Source: Brachypodium distachyon (Eukaryota > Streptophyta > Magnoliopsida > Poales > Poaceae). Taken from it: 64,000 bases of DNA. Below are positions 1 through 12,120 of the stretch, piece by piece; positions within the stretch are counted from its first letter, which is position 1; each line of letters begins with the position of its first letter. The translations under genes were made by a program, and so were the position numbers. The notes below the pieces were generated by a model. The model was given only the letters and a program-made list of their open reading frames with translations, made no database searches and was not told the origin of the DNA. The stretch covers positions 13,250,624-13,314,623 of the forward strand of contig NC_016134.3 in assembly GCF_000005505.3 (NCBI RefSeq), given 5' to 3'.

Positions 1-52
1 CAAGCACCTTAATAGCACGGTAGCTGGACTCTCATGGGAACGGTGCATGCCT

Positions 53-1687
53 CTACTTTCCCACAAGACACCCATCGCATATCTGCTCCACATGTTCAAT
101 ATATGGGAGCCCTCGGACCATATCCTTCTGACCAAGTTGACGATGAGCATGAAAATTCAAGTGCCCGTATCGTGCATGCCACTTCCATGCTTCTTCTTCT
201 ATCTTTGCGATGAGACACACCGGATCACAGTGCTCCAAATTCAGTACATAGAGCTGGTTCTTGGCCTGCCTAACACGAACCAGCAACTGTCTTTGACGGT
301 CATAGACAAGCATGTCTCCATCTTCAAGTACTATCTTGCAACCCCTCTCCGCGAGTTGACCAAGACTAATTATGTTGCTTGTCAGTCGGGGAATATAGTA
401 AACATCTGTCAATGCCTTGTGTTCTCCCGTCTTCATCTCAAACAACACCGTGCCCCGTCCACGGATTGGCACCGTGGTTCCATCACCAAACTTCACCGTT
501 CCACCAACGCCGGTGTTCAACTCTAAAAATTGAGCTCGAGAGCCAGTCATGTGATTGCTAGCGCCCGAGTCTAGATACCAAGAATTGGCATCATTCTTCA
601 CCCGATCCTTCCGATGAAGATGTACTTTCTTTTCCACAAGCTTCACCGTTTCTGTCACGAACTGTTGTTCCGGCACGAGCTGCTGTTCCGGCACGTACTG
701 TTCGGACGCGCGCTGCTGTACATCCTCCTGCAGCTCACAAATCTCAAGCATCAGAAGTGCAGGTTCATCATCATGATCTTCCCTTGCGATATATGCCGTT
801 TCTTTCGGCGGTTTTCTGCACTCTGACTTGAAGTGGCCGTAGATGCCACAATTGTGGCACCTAATCTTCTTTCGATCAAATTTTGGTTTAGGTTTTATGG
901 AGTTGTTTTCCTGGGCACCTTGGCCCTTCTTTGCCTCTGCTGTACCAGGGTGCTTTTCCTTCTTTACTCCACTTCCAGATCCTCCGGCTTCAACTTGCTT
1001 TTCATGCTCACCCGTTGAGCTTTCGTGAGCATGAGCTGCTCACTTTCCTTCGCGTCGCCGAGGCAGACACGGACCCGTTCGTCGTGTGCTTTAAATCTTC
1101 CGACGGGATCTTCCATCGCGAACGATTTGAGGTCAACACACTGCTCAATTGATGTGACTATATGGATGTAACGAGGAGGTGCTGCCCGCAGGAAACGCCG
1201 CACCAGTGAAGCATCCTCGATCTTTTCCCCCAATTCACGTATGGAGGTTACTAGGGTTGCCACTCTCGCGGCGAATCCGTCGACCATCTCGCTATCATCC
1301 ATCTTCAAGCTTTCATAGTGCCTCATAAGCGTTTGCAGATTTGCCTCTCTGACACGCTCATGGCCTTGATGCAACGTCTTGATTGTTGCCCAAGCTTCTT
1401 TGGCTGAGCCTTTTCCGGCCAGGTGACCGAGTACATCTCTCGGTACCGCCGAGTAGATCGCGGACAGCGCCTGACGATCCTTCCGGTACTGGGCTTCGTC
1501 CTTGGCATTCAGCGGACCGCCCGGGTAGACTGTCCCAGAGCTCTTGCGCCTCCAATGCGCAGGTCATCTTCATCACCCACATGGCATAGTCACTGCAATC
1601 CAGGCGAGGGTAAGTCGCCGACGTCGATTCCTTTGACACGCCTCCTGCTGCACCGTCCGTCATGATCAGCCGATTCCTGGAGATCAA
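53..1687 (-). pseudogene. Copia gag-protease-gag_pre-integrs polyprotein, broken
   Basis: Gag begins near 1663-1687 and shifts frame near 1500. A second gag piece (1374-964) is the UBN2-type capsid region. A CCHC zinc knuckle, CX2CX4HX4C (CHNCGIYGHFKSEC), lies at 859-818. The protease motif WYLDSGASNHM and a gag-pre-integrase domain (WHARYGHLNF, ending CDGCLVGK) follow in 751-53. The frame then meets TAG where the family normally has glutamine, and another stop a few codons later. Capsid, nucleocapsid and protease would normally assemble the particle and cut the polyprotein; here frameshifts and stops disable it. Confidence 0.88.
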
Positions 1688-1691
1688 AACG

Positions 1692-1705
1692 AAGCTCTAA
1701 TACCA
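1692..1705 (-). other. Copia primer binding site (initiator tRNA-Met)
   Basis: The minus strand reads TGGTATTAGAGCTT. Plant Copia elements usually carry TGGTATCAGAGC, complementary to initiator methionine tRNA; one base differs here. Its place next to the inner LTR end supports the call. Confidence 0.8.
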
Positions 1706-1707
1706 CT

Positions 1708-2082
1708 TGTTAGATCAGACCTAGTTCCTGCAACTTGGCACGAGCCTTTACACGCAATCAAGCAAGGAAAACTGTGGTTTCGGTGGAGAGGATTTCTGCC
1801 GCAATAACCTGCAGCGTTTTCTGTCTGCTTCTTTGATTTATATAGGCTTGCGCCTGACCCGCGTCCAACACGACGTGAATCCACGTCCAACACGACGCTA
1901 CCCCAGATCACAGGCGATCTGAGTTTAAAACGGACTCAAAGAAAAGTCCTAATGCAATACGGTTTGATTCCCATACGCGACCTGGACTTAGGAGATCTTA
2001 TACTATGGTGTCCTAATTACAATCGAAGACTCTAAAAACGAATTAAACAAATCCTATGATGCACCGGCTGCTTAGATCAACA
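1708..2082 (-). repeat. 5' LTR of the Copia element
   Basis: Read on the minus strand this 375-bp segment begins TGTTGATCTAAG and ends CTGATCTAACA, so it has the TG...CA ends and near-inverted termini of an LTR. It abuts a tRNA-Met-type primer site 2 bp inside the element. The second LTR is outside the window, so the boundaries rest on the termini, the primer site and comparison with empty host copies. Confidence 0.8.
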
Positions 2083-2800
2083 ATGGAATACTGCTCATAT
2101 GCTGGATTTCACTAATATGGTTTTAGTACAAAAGAAGGGAATGCGGAAATGACTTCATACTATGTTTCAACGACAAAAGAACAAACAATTGCGTTTTAAA
2201 TAACTTGGTGTAGCTACGGAGACTAGGCGTATTTCGTATCGGAGTAATAATTTGCCTATTATCGAATAAAATGTGAAGTGAAATTGAATTCCTCTCTTGA
2301 ATGTGGTTCGTGCATAGTTGTATTTACTAGTTGTGCCAGCCTGCTCATATGCTAGTCTTGTACCACTTACAGCAACTTTACAGACAGGGTTGATAGCAGT
2401 ATAAAGCAAGCGACTTTGTAGGCACTCTGGTTAAGCTAAAAATGTAAAGGTGCCCCCGAGCCTCTAATACACAATATGAGCCATGTAGTTGCAGGATTTA
2501 ATGTATGAGTGAGGTTTGGAAGGCGTCAGGAACTCATGGAACAAGCGATCCGTTCCCCCTTGGTCCCATCCCATTCTTTCCCAGCGCAATCTCGTGATTA
2601 CTTGGTCCTCCCCGCCAACTCCTCTTTGTGCCTGCTTTGTGGGCTTCACCAGGGGTTGGAGTAGGTGCAGAGAGGGATACAATACTGCCTCTTGAAGATC
2701 GTCCGGTGCTAGTGCTGTTTTGGTACCTTGCCTTGCTATGTGCAATGAAATAGCTGCAGATAGGACTTCCACCGGTAAGCGTAATTTGTTTCTGCCGTCG
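2083..2800. repeat. Local repeat family V, copy 1
   Basis: This segment aligns with 8576-9300 and 9846-10560. Shared blocks include a tract at the left end (GGAATACT..TGCTGGATTTCA), a middle GTAT..TTGCCTA block, and a right-hand block around CGTCAGGAACTCATGGAACA (2526 onward). No coding frame is conserved. The Copia element has replaced the sequence that lies left of this point in the other copies. Confidence 0.75.
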
Positions 2801-3400
2801 TGGACTCATATGATCCTGACAACTGATTGGAGAGCTCTGATGCAGATATCACCACCCGCATATATTGGTGGGTCGGCAGGCAATCCTAGACGGTTCGTGT
2901 ATCCTATTTTCTCCCTGTATCATTTTGTGTTTATTTCTTTCTTCTGCGGAAGGATGTAATACTTTTGGGGTTTGCTGTCCGTCCACGATCTTAATTTAAT
3001 GTAAGGATTTGTATACTTGAAAAAGCGACCCAAGTCTTTATGGAATGAGTCATGAACTATATAAAAAAAGATAAATTTATTTTCTGCCTCTCAGTTGTTG
3101 CTGTAGTGTATTTTTCGCCTCTCGGCTGTTGGTGTAGTGTAGGTTTCATCACCTTTTTCGTAAACTTCACCCTATAGTTAATCTACTAGGAATCAACCAC
3201 TACAGCATGTTCCTCGGTCAAGTCTGATCTTGCACTCCCAGATCTAATTTTGGTAGTGTAGGTTTTGAACTCACCTTACCTACTTGCAAAGGGAAACCAA
3301 GTTCAGCTATTTGCAAAGCAAATCATTGAAAAGAGACAGATCATCAAACATCTTCTCTGCAGGGAGGATAGAGAATCCGGTGCAAATCATCAAACAACCA
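2801..3400. other. Non-coding interval before the LINE
   Basis: No gene or transposon end is recognised. A short imperfect tandem pair with the shared core GTTG(C/G)TGTAGTGTA lies at about 3085-3150. Confidence 0.5.
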
Positions 3401-6400
3401 GCTGCGGTTCCCGGCAGCCAAGCTGCTCCCGCAGTCTTCGGATATGTCGGATCATTGCCCTTTGCTTCTTGTGAATGAGGGCCTCCTTAAAACACCTAGG
3501 TGGTTCCGGTTTGAGATTCACTGGCAGTTCGTCTCCGGGTTTCAGGAGGTGGTTGCCCAAACGTGGGCAGCTCCGGTTCTCCGGCGTGACCCCATCTCTG
3601 CGTTCAACAGTCGGCTCCGTCGTGTGGGGAAGGCGCTGGCGGCCTGGAGTAAATGTTATATCGGCAACCTGCAGCAACAATTTGCTACAGCCCAACAGAT
3701 TATTCTGCGTTTGGATTCGGCCCAAGACGTCCGCTTGCTCTCGCCGGCTGAATCGGTTTTGCGTTCCTGTCTGAAGTCTCGGACCCTTGGCCTTGCCGTT
3801 CTCCTTCGCATCAAGCAAAAGCAGCGTGCGCGGGTTAACTGGCTGAAGGCCGGTGATGCAAACACTAAATTCTTCCATCTTAAAGCTAATGGGCGCTCCA
3901 AGAAAAATGCCATCCACTCTCTGATCGATGACTCTGGTGATCTTATTGTGGATCAGCCCCGCCTGCTCTCCAGTGCCCATCGTCACTTCGCCAACATCCT
4001 TGGGGTGCCTAGTGGCTCTTCCTCGCGCTTCCTCTGGGACAGTTTGCAGCTTCCGTCGGCCGATCTCTCGGCGCTAGACGCCCCGTTCTCGCTCCAGGAA
4101 ATTAAGGAGGCGATTTGGGACATGCCGGTGGACAAGGCGCCGGGACCGGATGACTTCCCTGGCAGTTTCTACCGTTCCTGTTGGGAGGTTATCAAGTTGG
4201 ACCTCCTCATGGCTTTCGATCATATTTTCTCCCTTCGTGGTCGCTCTCTCCATTAGGTCAATGATTCGCTCACTGTGCTCATCCCGAAAAAATCGCAGCC
4301 GGAGCATCTCTTTGATTACAGGCCTATCAGCTTAATCCATAGTTTGATGAAGATCTTCATGAAGCTTTTGGCGCGGCGTCTTGCCCCTCGGCTCGGTGAG
4401 CTTGTTGGCCCCTGACAACTTCCTCCATGTTCAAAACTTGGCCCGGCGCTTCCACAAGACACGCACTCCAGCCATCCTCCGTAAACTTGATATTGCGAAG
4501 GCCTTTGACACCGTCTCCTGGATCTACCTCCTGGATATGCTCCACGCTCGTGGCTTTAGTGCTTGTTGGTGTGATTGGATCGCCTTGATTCTCTCCTCCT
4601 CCTCGTCCATGGTGCTTGTGAATGGTGTCCCGACTGAACGCATTCGGCACCACCGCGGGCTTCAACAAGGCGACCCGTTGTCCCCGTTCCTCTTTATCCT
4701 TGCCATGGATCCTTTTCACCGGCTGTTTGACCTTGCTACCTAGGCTAGTTTGCTGTCGCCTCTCAAGGGTCGCATTCCCAAGGCCCGGACTTCCTTGTAC
4801 ACCGATGACGTTGCTCTTTTCATCAACCCGTCTGTGGATGATGCTCGTACGACCAGCCTGCTGCTGGGGACTTTCGGCGACGTGTCTGGTCTGCGCACCA
4901 ATTTCAGCAAGAGCTCGGCACTTCCCATCAGATGTGATGACCTGAACCTTGCGGTGATTCTGGCTCCTCTTGGCATCCCTATCCAATCTCTGCCTTGCTC
5001 CTATCTGGGCATGCCTCTGGCCTTAAGCTCGCTTAGGAGGATGGACTTTGTTGGGCTCATGGCAAAGTTTGATGGTAAGCTCGCTGCTTGGAAAGGGAAG
5101 CTTCTTTCGCTTGGCGGTCGCTTAGTCCTTTTTAAGGCAGTGCTGGGGGCCCTCCCTATCTATATGATGTCGGTTCACTGCTTCCCAAAGTGGCTCCTCA
5201 AGTGGATTAACGCGCGCTGCCGGGCGTGGCTCTGGAGGGGGAGGCCTCTTGCCATGGCGGTCACTACAGAGTTGCTTGGACTGCGGTTTGCCGCCCGGTG
5301 AGTCTTGGCACGCTCAGTGTGCTGGACCTGGACAAGTTCGGGCGTGCTCTTCGTCTTCGCTGGCTTTGGAAAAAATGGTCTGCTCCTGCTTCTGATGCCG
5401 CTGATCTTGCCGCCCCCTGCTCCTTCGAGGATCGCGTTTTGTTCTCAGTTGCAACGTCTGTCCTGCTGGGAGATGGGAAGCAGGCCTCCTTCTGGTTCGA
5501 CAGCTGGCTCTTTGGGGCTGCGCCCATATCTATTGCGCCTACAGTTTTTGCTATCTCTGCGCATAAGAACCGGTCGGTCGCTGATGCGTTACGGGGCGAT
5601 CACTGGCTGTTAGAGTTGGCCCATGGACTTTCGGTGGACAGAGCTGGGCTGCCTTGCGTCTCTCCTCGTCCAGGTTTCCTTGCACCCGGGCATTGAGGAC
5701 TCCATTTCCTGGAGTTTCTCTCCGTCAGGTCTCTACATCTCAAAGTCTGCTTATCTCATACAGTTCACTGGGGCGATCAAGGTGCCGCGGCTCAGCTCCG
5801 TCTGGAAGATCGGCTCCGTTGAAATGCCGTTTTTTCGTCTGGACTGCTCTGCAAGGTCGTATCCTCACTGCTGACGTGCTACTCCGCCGTGGTTGGGATA
5901 ATGGATACTTTTGCCCTCTGTGCATCCGGAATTTGGAAATGGCTGAGCACTTGCTTAAAGATTGCCCCTGGTCGCCACGGGTTCGGAGTGCGATGGCTTC
6001 TGAGAAGGAGGGGATGGAAAACTGAGACGCATTGCTTTCCTGGACTGGTTTTGCTCACTGTCTTACCAGGCTTCTGGCCCTTCCTTGGTGAAATGTGCCC
6101 GGTCCTTAGCTACGCTTACCTGTTGGGAAATCTGGAAGGAACGGAATCGACGCATTTTCGAGGGGGCTCGCCTTCCTATTGCGGGGCTCCTTGCTCGGAT
6201 TCACGACGAAGCTCGTCTTGGGAAGCTCGCCGGTGGTTTGATCCCTTTTGACCCTGGCTGATTGTGTTCTTTTCCTTTTTATTTTTCCGGCTGTCTTCCT
6301 GGCAACAGGGCCTTCTTTTCGTTTGAGTCTCTTCGCCGGATCTCTCTGGCGGGGTTTCTCCTTTTGTACTTTGCCATCGGCTTACTCTTCTTAATGGAAT

Positions 6401-6436
6401 CTTAGCAGCTCTCCTGCTAACTTTCAAAAAAAAAAA
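3400..6436 (+). mobile_element. 5'-truncated L1-type LINE, decayed
   Basis: Remains of endonuclease, reverse transcriptase and zf-RVT regions occur in order on the plus strand, then a short 3' UTR and an 11-base A tail at 6426-6436. The endonuclease survives only as its last motif, so the copy is 5'-truncated; the left edge is set to about 3400 because recognisable coding begins there. No convincing target duplication was found next to the tail. Confidence 0.88.
3420..6261 (+). pseudogene. LINE ORF2 (endonuclease end, reverse transcriptase, zf-RVT), pseudogene
   Basis: The frame starts in the endonuclease C-terminus (SDHCPLLL). Reverse-transcriptase motifs follow: KAPGPDDFPGSF (about 4135), IPKKSQPEHLFDYRPISL (4290), LDIAKAFDTVSW (4483), GLQQGDPLSPFLF (4660) and YTDD (4798-4809). 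LINEs normally have (F/Y)ADD, so a GCC to ACC change altered the catalytic box. The zf-RVT region (CPLCIRNLEMAEHLLKDCPW) is near 5910-5970, and the frame ends with WEIWKERNRRIF and TGA at 6259-6261. Damage includes in-frame stops at 4254 and 4741, a frameshifting deletion near 4410, and further shifts near 5250, 5700, 5830 and 6000. ORF2 would reverse transcribe its own RNA at a nick; this copy cannot. Confidence 0.9.
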
Positions 6437-7119
6437 CCTTCAATAAAGGAAGGGAGAGAGTCGAACCTGGCGAAGGTCCTGGATGGAAGTTGTACCGTGG
6501 GATTGACGCTGGGGAAGATGGTGAATCCAGGGGGATCTTTAAAGGGAACACGACTGGTCAGCTCCCATGATTGGTTTCTTCTGAAACTGTTTTGGCTATT
6601 AAGATCGATAATTGTTTCATGCGTCATGTTGCGTTTCTGGTCGGGAGATCATCCGTCGTGGCGCTGCGGATGAGAGGGGGGGGGGGGGCAGAAAAGCCAA
6701 CGCCAAGAGAGAAGGAAAGGAAAACGTGGGGACAAGAAAAGGCAGTGCTGCTGAAGGCCCAAATCGCGGGGCAGCCCATGTCACGAGAACAGCGAAAATG
6801 ATTATGTGGCAGCATGAGGTCGCTCAAAAAAAAAAGGGGGCAGCATGAGGAGCCTGGAAGAACAGAAAATGATTATGTGGCAACGGGCCCGGGCCAACAA
6901 CCAGGAAGAAGATGGAGAAGATCAGGGTCAGCTCCCATAATTAGTTTCTTCTAAATTTTTGTGGCTATGAAGATCGATAATTGTTTCACGCGTCCTGCTC
7001 AAGAAAAGGTAGCGCTGCTGATTGCTGAAGGCTCGCAAGCGGCCCAAGTCACGAGTACAGCAAAATGATGCCCTGGCAGCATGGGGAGCCAGGAAGATCA
7101 GGCACTGGTGGTCTCATAT
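6437..7119. repeat. Imperfect direct duplication, non-coding
   Basis: About 6555-6860 recurs at about 6925-7115. Shared anchors are CAGCTCCCAT.ATT.GTTTC, AAGATCGATAATTGTTTCA and GTCACGAG.ACAGC. No coding frame is conserved. The first copy contains a 10-base G run near 6677. Confidence 0.65.
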
Positions 7120-7640
7120 TTAGATATAGAAGAGTATCAAATTAATGTACGTGTAATTAATTAATTATGCCCATTTTTAAAGAAAATGGATTTGTAAGCT
7201 AAAAATTTAAGATTTTTAAGATATGCCTTATAAACTGACAAGGACGAAGTACTGTAAATGCCTTAGCAGCTTCTTGGTCGGTAAAAAAACTCAACAAACA
7301 CGTATACACAAATTAATGACTAGAAATCGACCCATATATATGAGCTTGATAAGTTCAGTCAATGGACGCCATTGTCGACCAACAACTCAACAAGCAACAA
7401 CGAGCACATGTATGTTCGTCTTTAGTGTCGCTGCAAGGAAGACATATAGCTAGCTAGTTGTACCGTGGGATTTGGAGTCTTGGGGAATACTTGCATTTCC
7501 ATGCACGTTGTAAAACAGGCATGGAAGTTCTGTCCTCCTCGTGTTCTAAAGGTCCAACTTCATTGGACAACTGGGGATCGCTAAGGTTATTCTGAAACAG
7601 TTCAAATGAAGCCAATGATCGCTAATTCCATTTGACAAGG
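7120..7640. repeat. Segmental repeat S, copy 1
   Basis: The segment runs from an AT-rich block (AAATTTAAGATTTTTAAGAT) through GACTAGAAATCGACCCATAT and GACGCCATTGTCGACCAAC to a GGGATTTGGAG.CTT..GGAATA block. It aligns with copies at 13330, 25230 and 31900. No open frame is shared. This copy has no transposon in it and shows the pre-insertion structure. Confidence 0.75.
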
Positions 7641-8298
7641 TAGTGCTGATAACCATATGCAGCTCACATATAATTGCTTCCTCCCCAGCGACAATGGCAG
7701 AGAGGGAACTTAAAGCTAGCCAGCTGGTTTACCAAGGACTCATGGATTATAAGTTTTAGTTTCTTTTTGAAATTGGAACATGTAGTTGGTATTGAATTGC
7801 ATACACTGAATCGGTGCTCCAAAGTTTGAGCTGATGGGAAAAAGAGACAGTAATTATAACATTTTTCACAAATTTGAGTAAGTCTTCTTTTTGCTTCATA
7901 TAAAAATTTGAACATTTTCGAAGAACTGGCTAATGTGAGCATGCTCGGCCATCCAAGGCACCTCTGCATCGTCTACAACGATGCTAACTCCATCTCTCGG
8001 ACTACATTGGACCTTTTTTTTACCGTATTTATGACTTAGGAGCTGTTAAATATGAGATTGATTGATTTTACATTAATCGAATCGTAGGAGAGGCAAATGT
8101 GATGAATGCATTTTGTTGATTCCCGAATAAAATAAAGATATTTCAATTGCCACATCGGTACGAGCTTAGGAACATATGAAGTTGGCAAGTGAAATAAGGC
8201 AGCTTTCGCAAGCTAGTAGTCAGTTTCCCGTCGGTTATATCTTATTCCCGTCAGGAATTGTACCAGACAGCCGACAATTACTAATTTACTCTAGGGGA
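7641..8298. other. Interval without a recognised gene
   Basis: AT-rich sequence with no conserved frame. About 7660-7730 resembles 15470-15545, extending the S block. From about 8220 it becomes rich in CCGTCGGTTAT-like motifs that continue into the tandem repeat. Confidence 0.5.
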
Positions 8299-9541
8299 TT
8301 ACAGAATTATACCGTGTGTTTTTATTCCCCATCAGATATTAGCCTGGACCGTCGTCAAACACATGAAATAATGAGTGTAACTTTTAGCTCGTCGGTTATT
8401 GGAGGAAATTGTCGGGAACTAAATGATATTACCAAGAGGATGAGTTTAACCGTACGCATTTCATTTGACTGTCAGATATTTGAAAAATAGCCGAAGGCCC
8501 GTCGGCTATTCTATTTCACTGTCAGGAAGAGTTAGATGTCTAGTTGTGTTCAGACATGTCATTGACTTGATTCATATGGAATACTTCTGATATGCTGGAT
8601 TTCAGTGGTTTTAGTACAACAGCAGGGATTTTAATGTGCTGAAATGACTTTGGGTGTTTTTTTGAGGGGCAACTTTGGTTTTTTTCAAAAAGAAAAGATA
8701 AAAGATTTACATTTTAAATAACTTTGTGTAGTTGCAGAGACTAGGTGTATCTGGGTATCAGATTGACAGAATTTTCCTACTGTCGAAAGAAATGTAGTTT
8801 CTCTATTTGTATGTGGTTGGTGCATACGTCAAATATATAATGCTTCTCCCAGCCTGGTTATAGCTATTGTACTCCTGACAGCAACCTTACAAGCAGGGCC
8901 TGTAGCAGTATATAACAAGCGATTCTGTAGACACGCGGGGTTGAGCTAAAAATGCAAAGGCTCGCCCTAGCCTCTGGTACACAAGAGACATGGAGTTTCC
9001 CTCCCTATGGTGAGATTGGGAGTCGTCAGGAACTCATGGAACAAGCGTTCGGTACCTCGTTGGTCCCATCCCGTTCTTTCCCAGCGTAGTCCCTTGAGAG
9101 CTTGGTCCTCCTTGTCAACTCCTCTCTCTCTTTGCTCCGTGAGCTTCACCGGATTGACCTGAGGAAGAGAGGGAAGAATACGACCCTGCACCAACCTGCT
9201 CGTCCGGCACTAATGTTGTTTTTGTAGATTAATTAATTGCCTGGCTATATGCAATAGTCGCCGGACCCAGCCGACCAGTGGTCGTAATTTGTCGCCTGAG
9301 ATGCTCTGAAATACCAAGGAGGGTTGCCGTGGTGCTTCATATGGGTTGCTTGTCGCCAGCCGAGGAGGTTATGGTTTATCGGTCAGGTTGTGTATTTGGT
9401 TATTTCGGTTAATATGATTTTCGGTTAATACCAATTCTTACGGTTTTGTATTAAAATTTGTTTCGGTTTTGGTAGTAGCCATCCATTGTCCATTCGGTCT
9501 CGGTAATAACCATAATTGACACGAAATTTTAATACCAATTC
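8299..9541. repeat. Tandem repeat V, copy 2 (1.24 kb unit)
   Basis: First unit of a head-to-tail pair. Offsets to the next unit are 1243, 1271 and 1282 bp at three checked anchors, so indels have accumulated. The unit holds several GTCGG-containing motifs and a stem-loop at 8486-8510 with 9-bp arms (AATAGCCGA / TCGGCTATT). No coding frame is conserved between the units. Confidence 0.85.
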
Positions 9542-10800
9542 TTACAGAACTATAGCGTATGTTTTTATTCCCCGTCAGATATTAGCCTAGACCGTCGTCA
9601 AACACATGAAATAACTGAGTGTAACTTTTAGCCCGTCGGTTATTGGAGGAAATTGTCGGGAACTAAATGATATTACCAAGAGGCTGAGTTTAACCGTACG
9701 CATTTCATTTGACTGTCGGATATTTGACAAATAGCCGAAGGCCCGTCGGCTATTCTCTTTCACTGTCAGGAAAAGTTAGATGTCTAGTTTTTGTTTTGGT
9801 CTGAAGATGTCTAGTTGTGTTCAGACATGTCATTGACTTGATTCATATGGAATACTTCTGGTATGCTGGATTTCAGTGGTTTTAGCAGGGATTTTCATGT
9901 GCTGTAATGACTTCGGGTGTTTTTTTGAGGGACAACATTGGGTGTTTTTCAAAAAGAAAAGATAAAAGATTTACATTTTAAATAACTTTGTGTAGTTGCA
10001 GAGACTAGGTGTATCTGGGTATCAGATTGATAGAATTTGCCTACTATCGAATGAAATGTTTAGTAAAACTGAATTGAGTTGCTCTTTTTGTATGTGGTTG
10101 GTGCATACGTCAAATATATAATGCTTTTGTCCCAGCCTGGTCTTAGCTATTGTACTCCTGACAGCAACCTTACATGTAGGGTTGGTAGCAGTATATAACA
10201 AGCGATTCTGTAGACACGCGGAGTTGAGCTAAAAATGCACAGGCTCGCCCGAGCCTCTGGTACACAAGAGACATGGAGTTTGCCCTCCCTATGGTGAGAT
10301 TGGGAGTCGTCAGGAACTCATGGAACAAGCGTTCAGTACCTCGTTGGTCCCATCCCGTTCTTTCCCTGCGTAGTCCCTTCAGAGCTTGGATTGGTCCTCC
10401 CAGCCAACTCCTCTCTCTCTTTGCTCCGTGGGCTTGGACCAGGAAGAGAGGCAAGAGTATGATCCTGCACCAACCTGCTCATCCGGAACTAGTGTTGTTT
10501 TCTAAGATTAATTGCCTGGCTATATGCAATAGTTGCCACACCCAGCCGATCAGTGATCATAATTTGTCGCCAGAGATGCTCTGTGATAATCAGGAGGGTC
10601 GCGGTGGTGCTTCATACGGGTGGCTTGTCGCCAGCAGAGGAGGCTATGGTGCATCAGGTTGTGTGTTTGGTTATTTCGGTTAATATGATTTTTGGTTAAT
10701 ACTGGTTCTTAAGGTTTTGTACTAAAACTTGTTTCGGTTTCGGTAATAGCCATCCATTATCCGTTCAGTTTCGGTAATAGCCAAACTGATGAGAAATTTT
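9542..10800. repeat. Tandem repeat V, copy 3
   Basis: Second unit of the pair, in direct orientation to 8299-9541. Matching anchors are TTTTTATTCCCC (9573 and 8330), ATTCATATGG (9841 and 8570) and CGTCAGGAACTCATGG (10308 and 9026). It has the same AATAGCCGA stem-loop. Right-hand ends of both units carry degenerate GTTTCGGT..GGTAATAGCC tracts. Confidence 0.85.
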
Positions 10801-11569
10801 AAGCAACACATAACAAAATATTATACACCTTGCTTTAAGACCGACCAAAATAATAAAAAATTAAAATTGTTTTCATTTCTTCTTAATATGTTCTCTCTTG
10901 AGGAGAATCAAATATCCAAGCATTCATGATCGCCCGAAAAAAAATGCCCAAACGTGCATCGCGTAATTGATTCTACTACTTAGCACTGCACTGCTGCGCT
11001 GGTACCTGATAGGCTGCTAAGAATTGAGCTGGGCCGATGGCCACTGTATGCGGCCTCCGCACCACACACACGTACGGTACCAAGTTCTAAAGAGTAAATT
11101 TTACAAAACCGTGTTTTTTTGGCGGTTGTGTTGCTGAATCACAATTAACGAAAAAATCATCCGCAAAATCATGCCTTTTGAGTCAAAAATCATCCGCAAA
11201 ATCACGCCTTTTGAGTCAATTGTCTCAGTTAGCACGGAAACAAGTGGATTGGCGATTTTGCTTGATTCATTACAGGTGGAGTCTACCTGTCGGAAGCCAC
11301 GTCGGTCCCGAAAACTTGCAGGAGTGAGAAGGTGACTAGGGTGTTTAATCGCGGGTTACACGATTATGAAATTTTCTAAAAAAAATATGGTTCTGCATAC
11401 GGCTTTGTGTTAACTATGGTTCAGTTACACGAAATTATGAAATTTTCTAAAAAAACACACGTAGGCTAGCAGTCCCAAATCGGCCGGGGCGACGAGGTAC
11501 TGGGAATCGGTCTCCAGCCTCTATAGCCCTGCGGATCAGCTTGATATGCTACCAAATTGCGAATAAAAC
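10801..11569. other. Non-coding interval with a Mutator-like MITE remnant
   Basis: From about 11092 the sequence GAGTAAATTTTACAAAACC resembles the terminus of the intact element at 50859, and an internal AATCATCCGCAAAATCA unit is tandemly doubled at 11154-11219. The far end is not clear, so this is called a degraded fragment. No gene is seen. Confidence 0.45.
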
Positions 11570-11898
11570 AGTATTGCTCAGTTTGCAATGGTTGCTCGTT
11601 TATGAAAAGTGGAGTGAAATTGCAGTTCTCACTTTACAATGGTTGCCAATTTATCCAAAAAAAATGAAGTGAAATTACTTTTCTCACTTTCCAATGGTTG
11701 GCAGTTAGAATATTTATTGCTTGTTCAGCCTGGTTATATCAGTGGAATTGTATTGGGCAATAGAGACCACCATGTGCATACAAATAACAAGCCATTCTTG
11801 CTTCTTTTTTCTTGTGCGGAAAATAACAAGCCGTTCTGTAGATGCAAGTTAGAAAAGGAGGCGAACGAATGTAGAAGCAAGAATTTCACAGATAAGCG

Positions 11899-11929
<31 letters not shown>

Positions 11930-12120
11930 GATGGTTAATTTTGATGAAAACCATTCGAATACACACACCGGTGTGAACTAAATGGACACAGCTTTGTGTC
12001 TGCATGCAATGCAAGCAGCTTCGTACATAAGAGATGATGGACATGCATGGACTCGCATGCTCCATTGGTGAGATTGGAAGGCGTCAGGAACCTACTCATG
12101 GCACACTTGAAGATCCCCAT
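11570..12120. repeat. Repeat family V/W, copy 4
   Basis: Aligns with 19080-19224 plus 20468-20850, where a CACTA element interrupts the match, and more weakly with the V tandem pair (shared GGCGTCAGGAAC). It includes an internal doubled block (CAATGGTTG..., about 11586 and 11636) and a GA microsatellite at 11897-11931. No gene is seen. Confidence 0.65.

Larger units (their letters stand above)
1..2082 (-). mobile_element. 5' part of a Ty1/Copia LTR retrotransposon
   Basis: On the minus strand the order is LTR (2082-1708), primer binding site, gag, zinc knuckle, protease and gag-pre-integrase, which is the Copia order; the rest of pol and the other LTR lie beyond base 1. The host sequence to the right (from 2083, beginning ATGGA) matches two uninterrupted local copies at 8576 and 9846, which fixes the insertion boundary and predicts ATGGA as the 5-bp target duplication. 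The reading frames are broken, so the copy is not autonomous. Confidence 0.9.

Noticed and set aside
3390..4986. Long minus-strand frames (3390-3986 and 4357-4986) opposite the LINE
   Set aside because: They overlap recognisable reverse-transcriptase coding on the plus strand and have no domain of their own.
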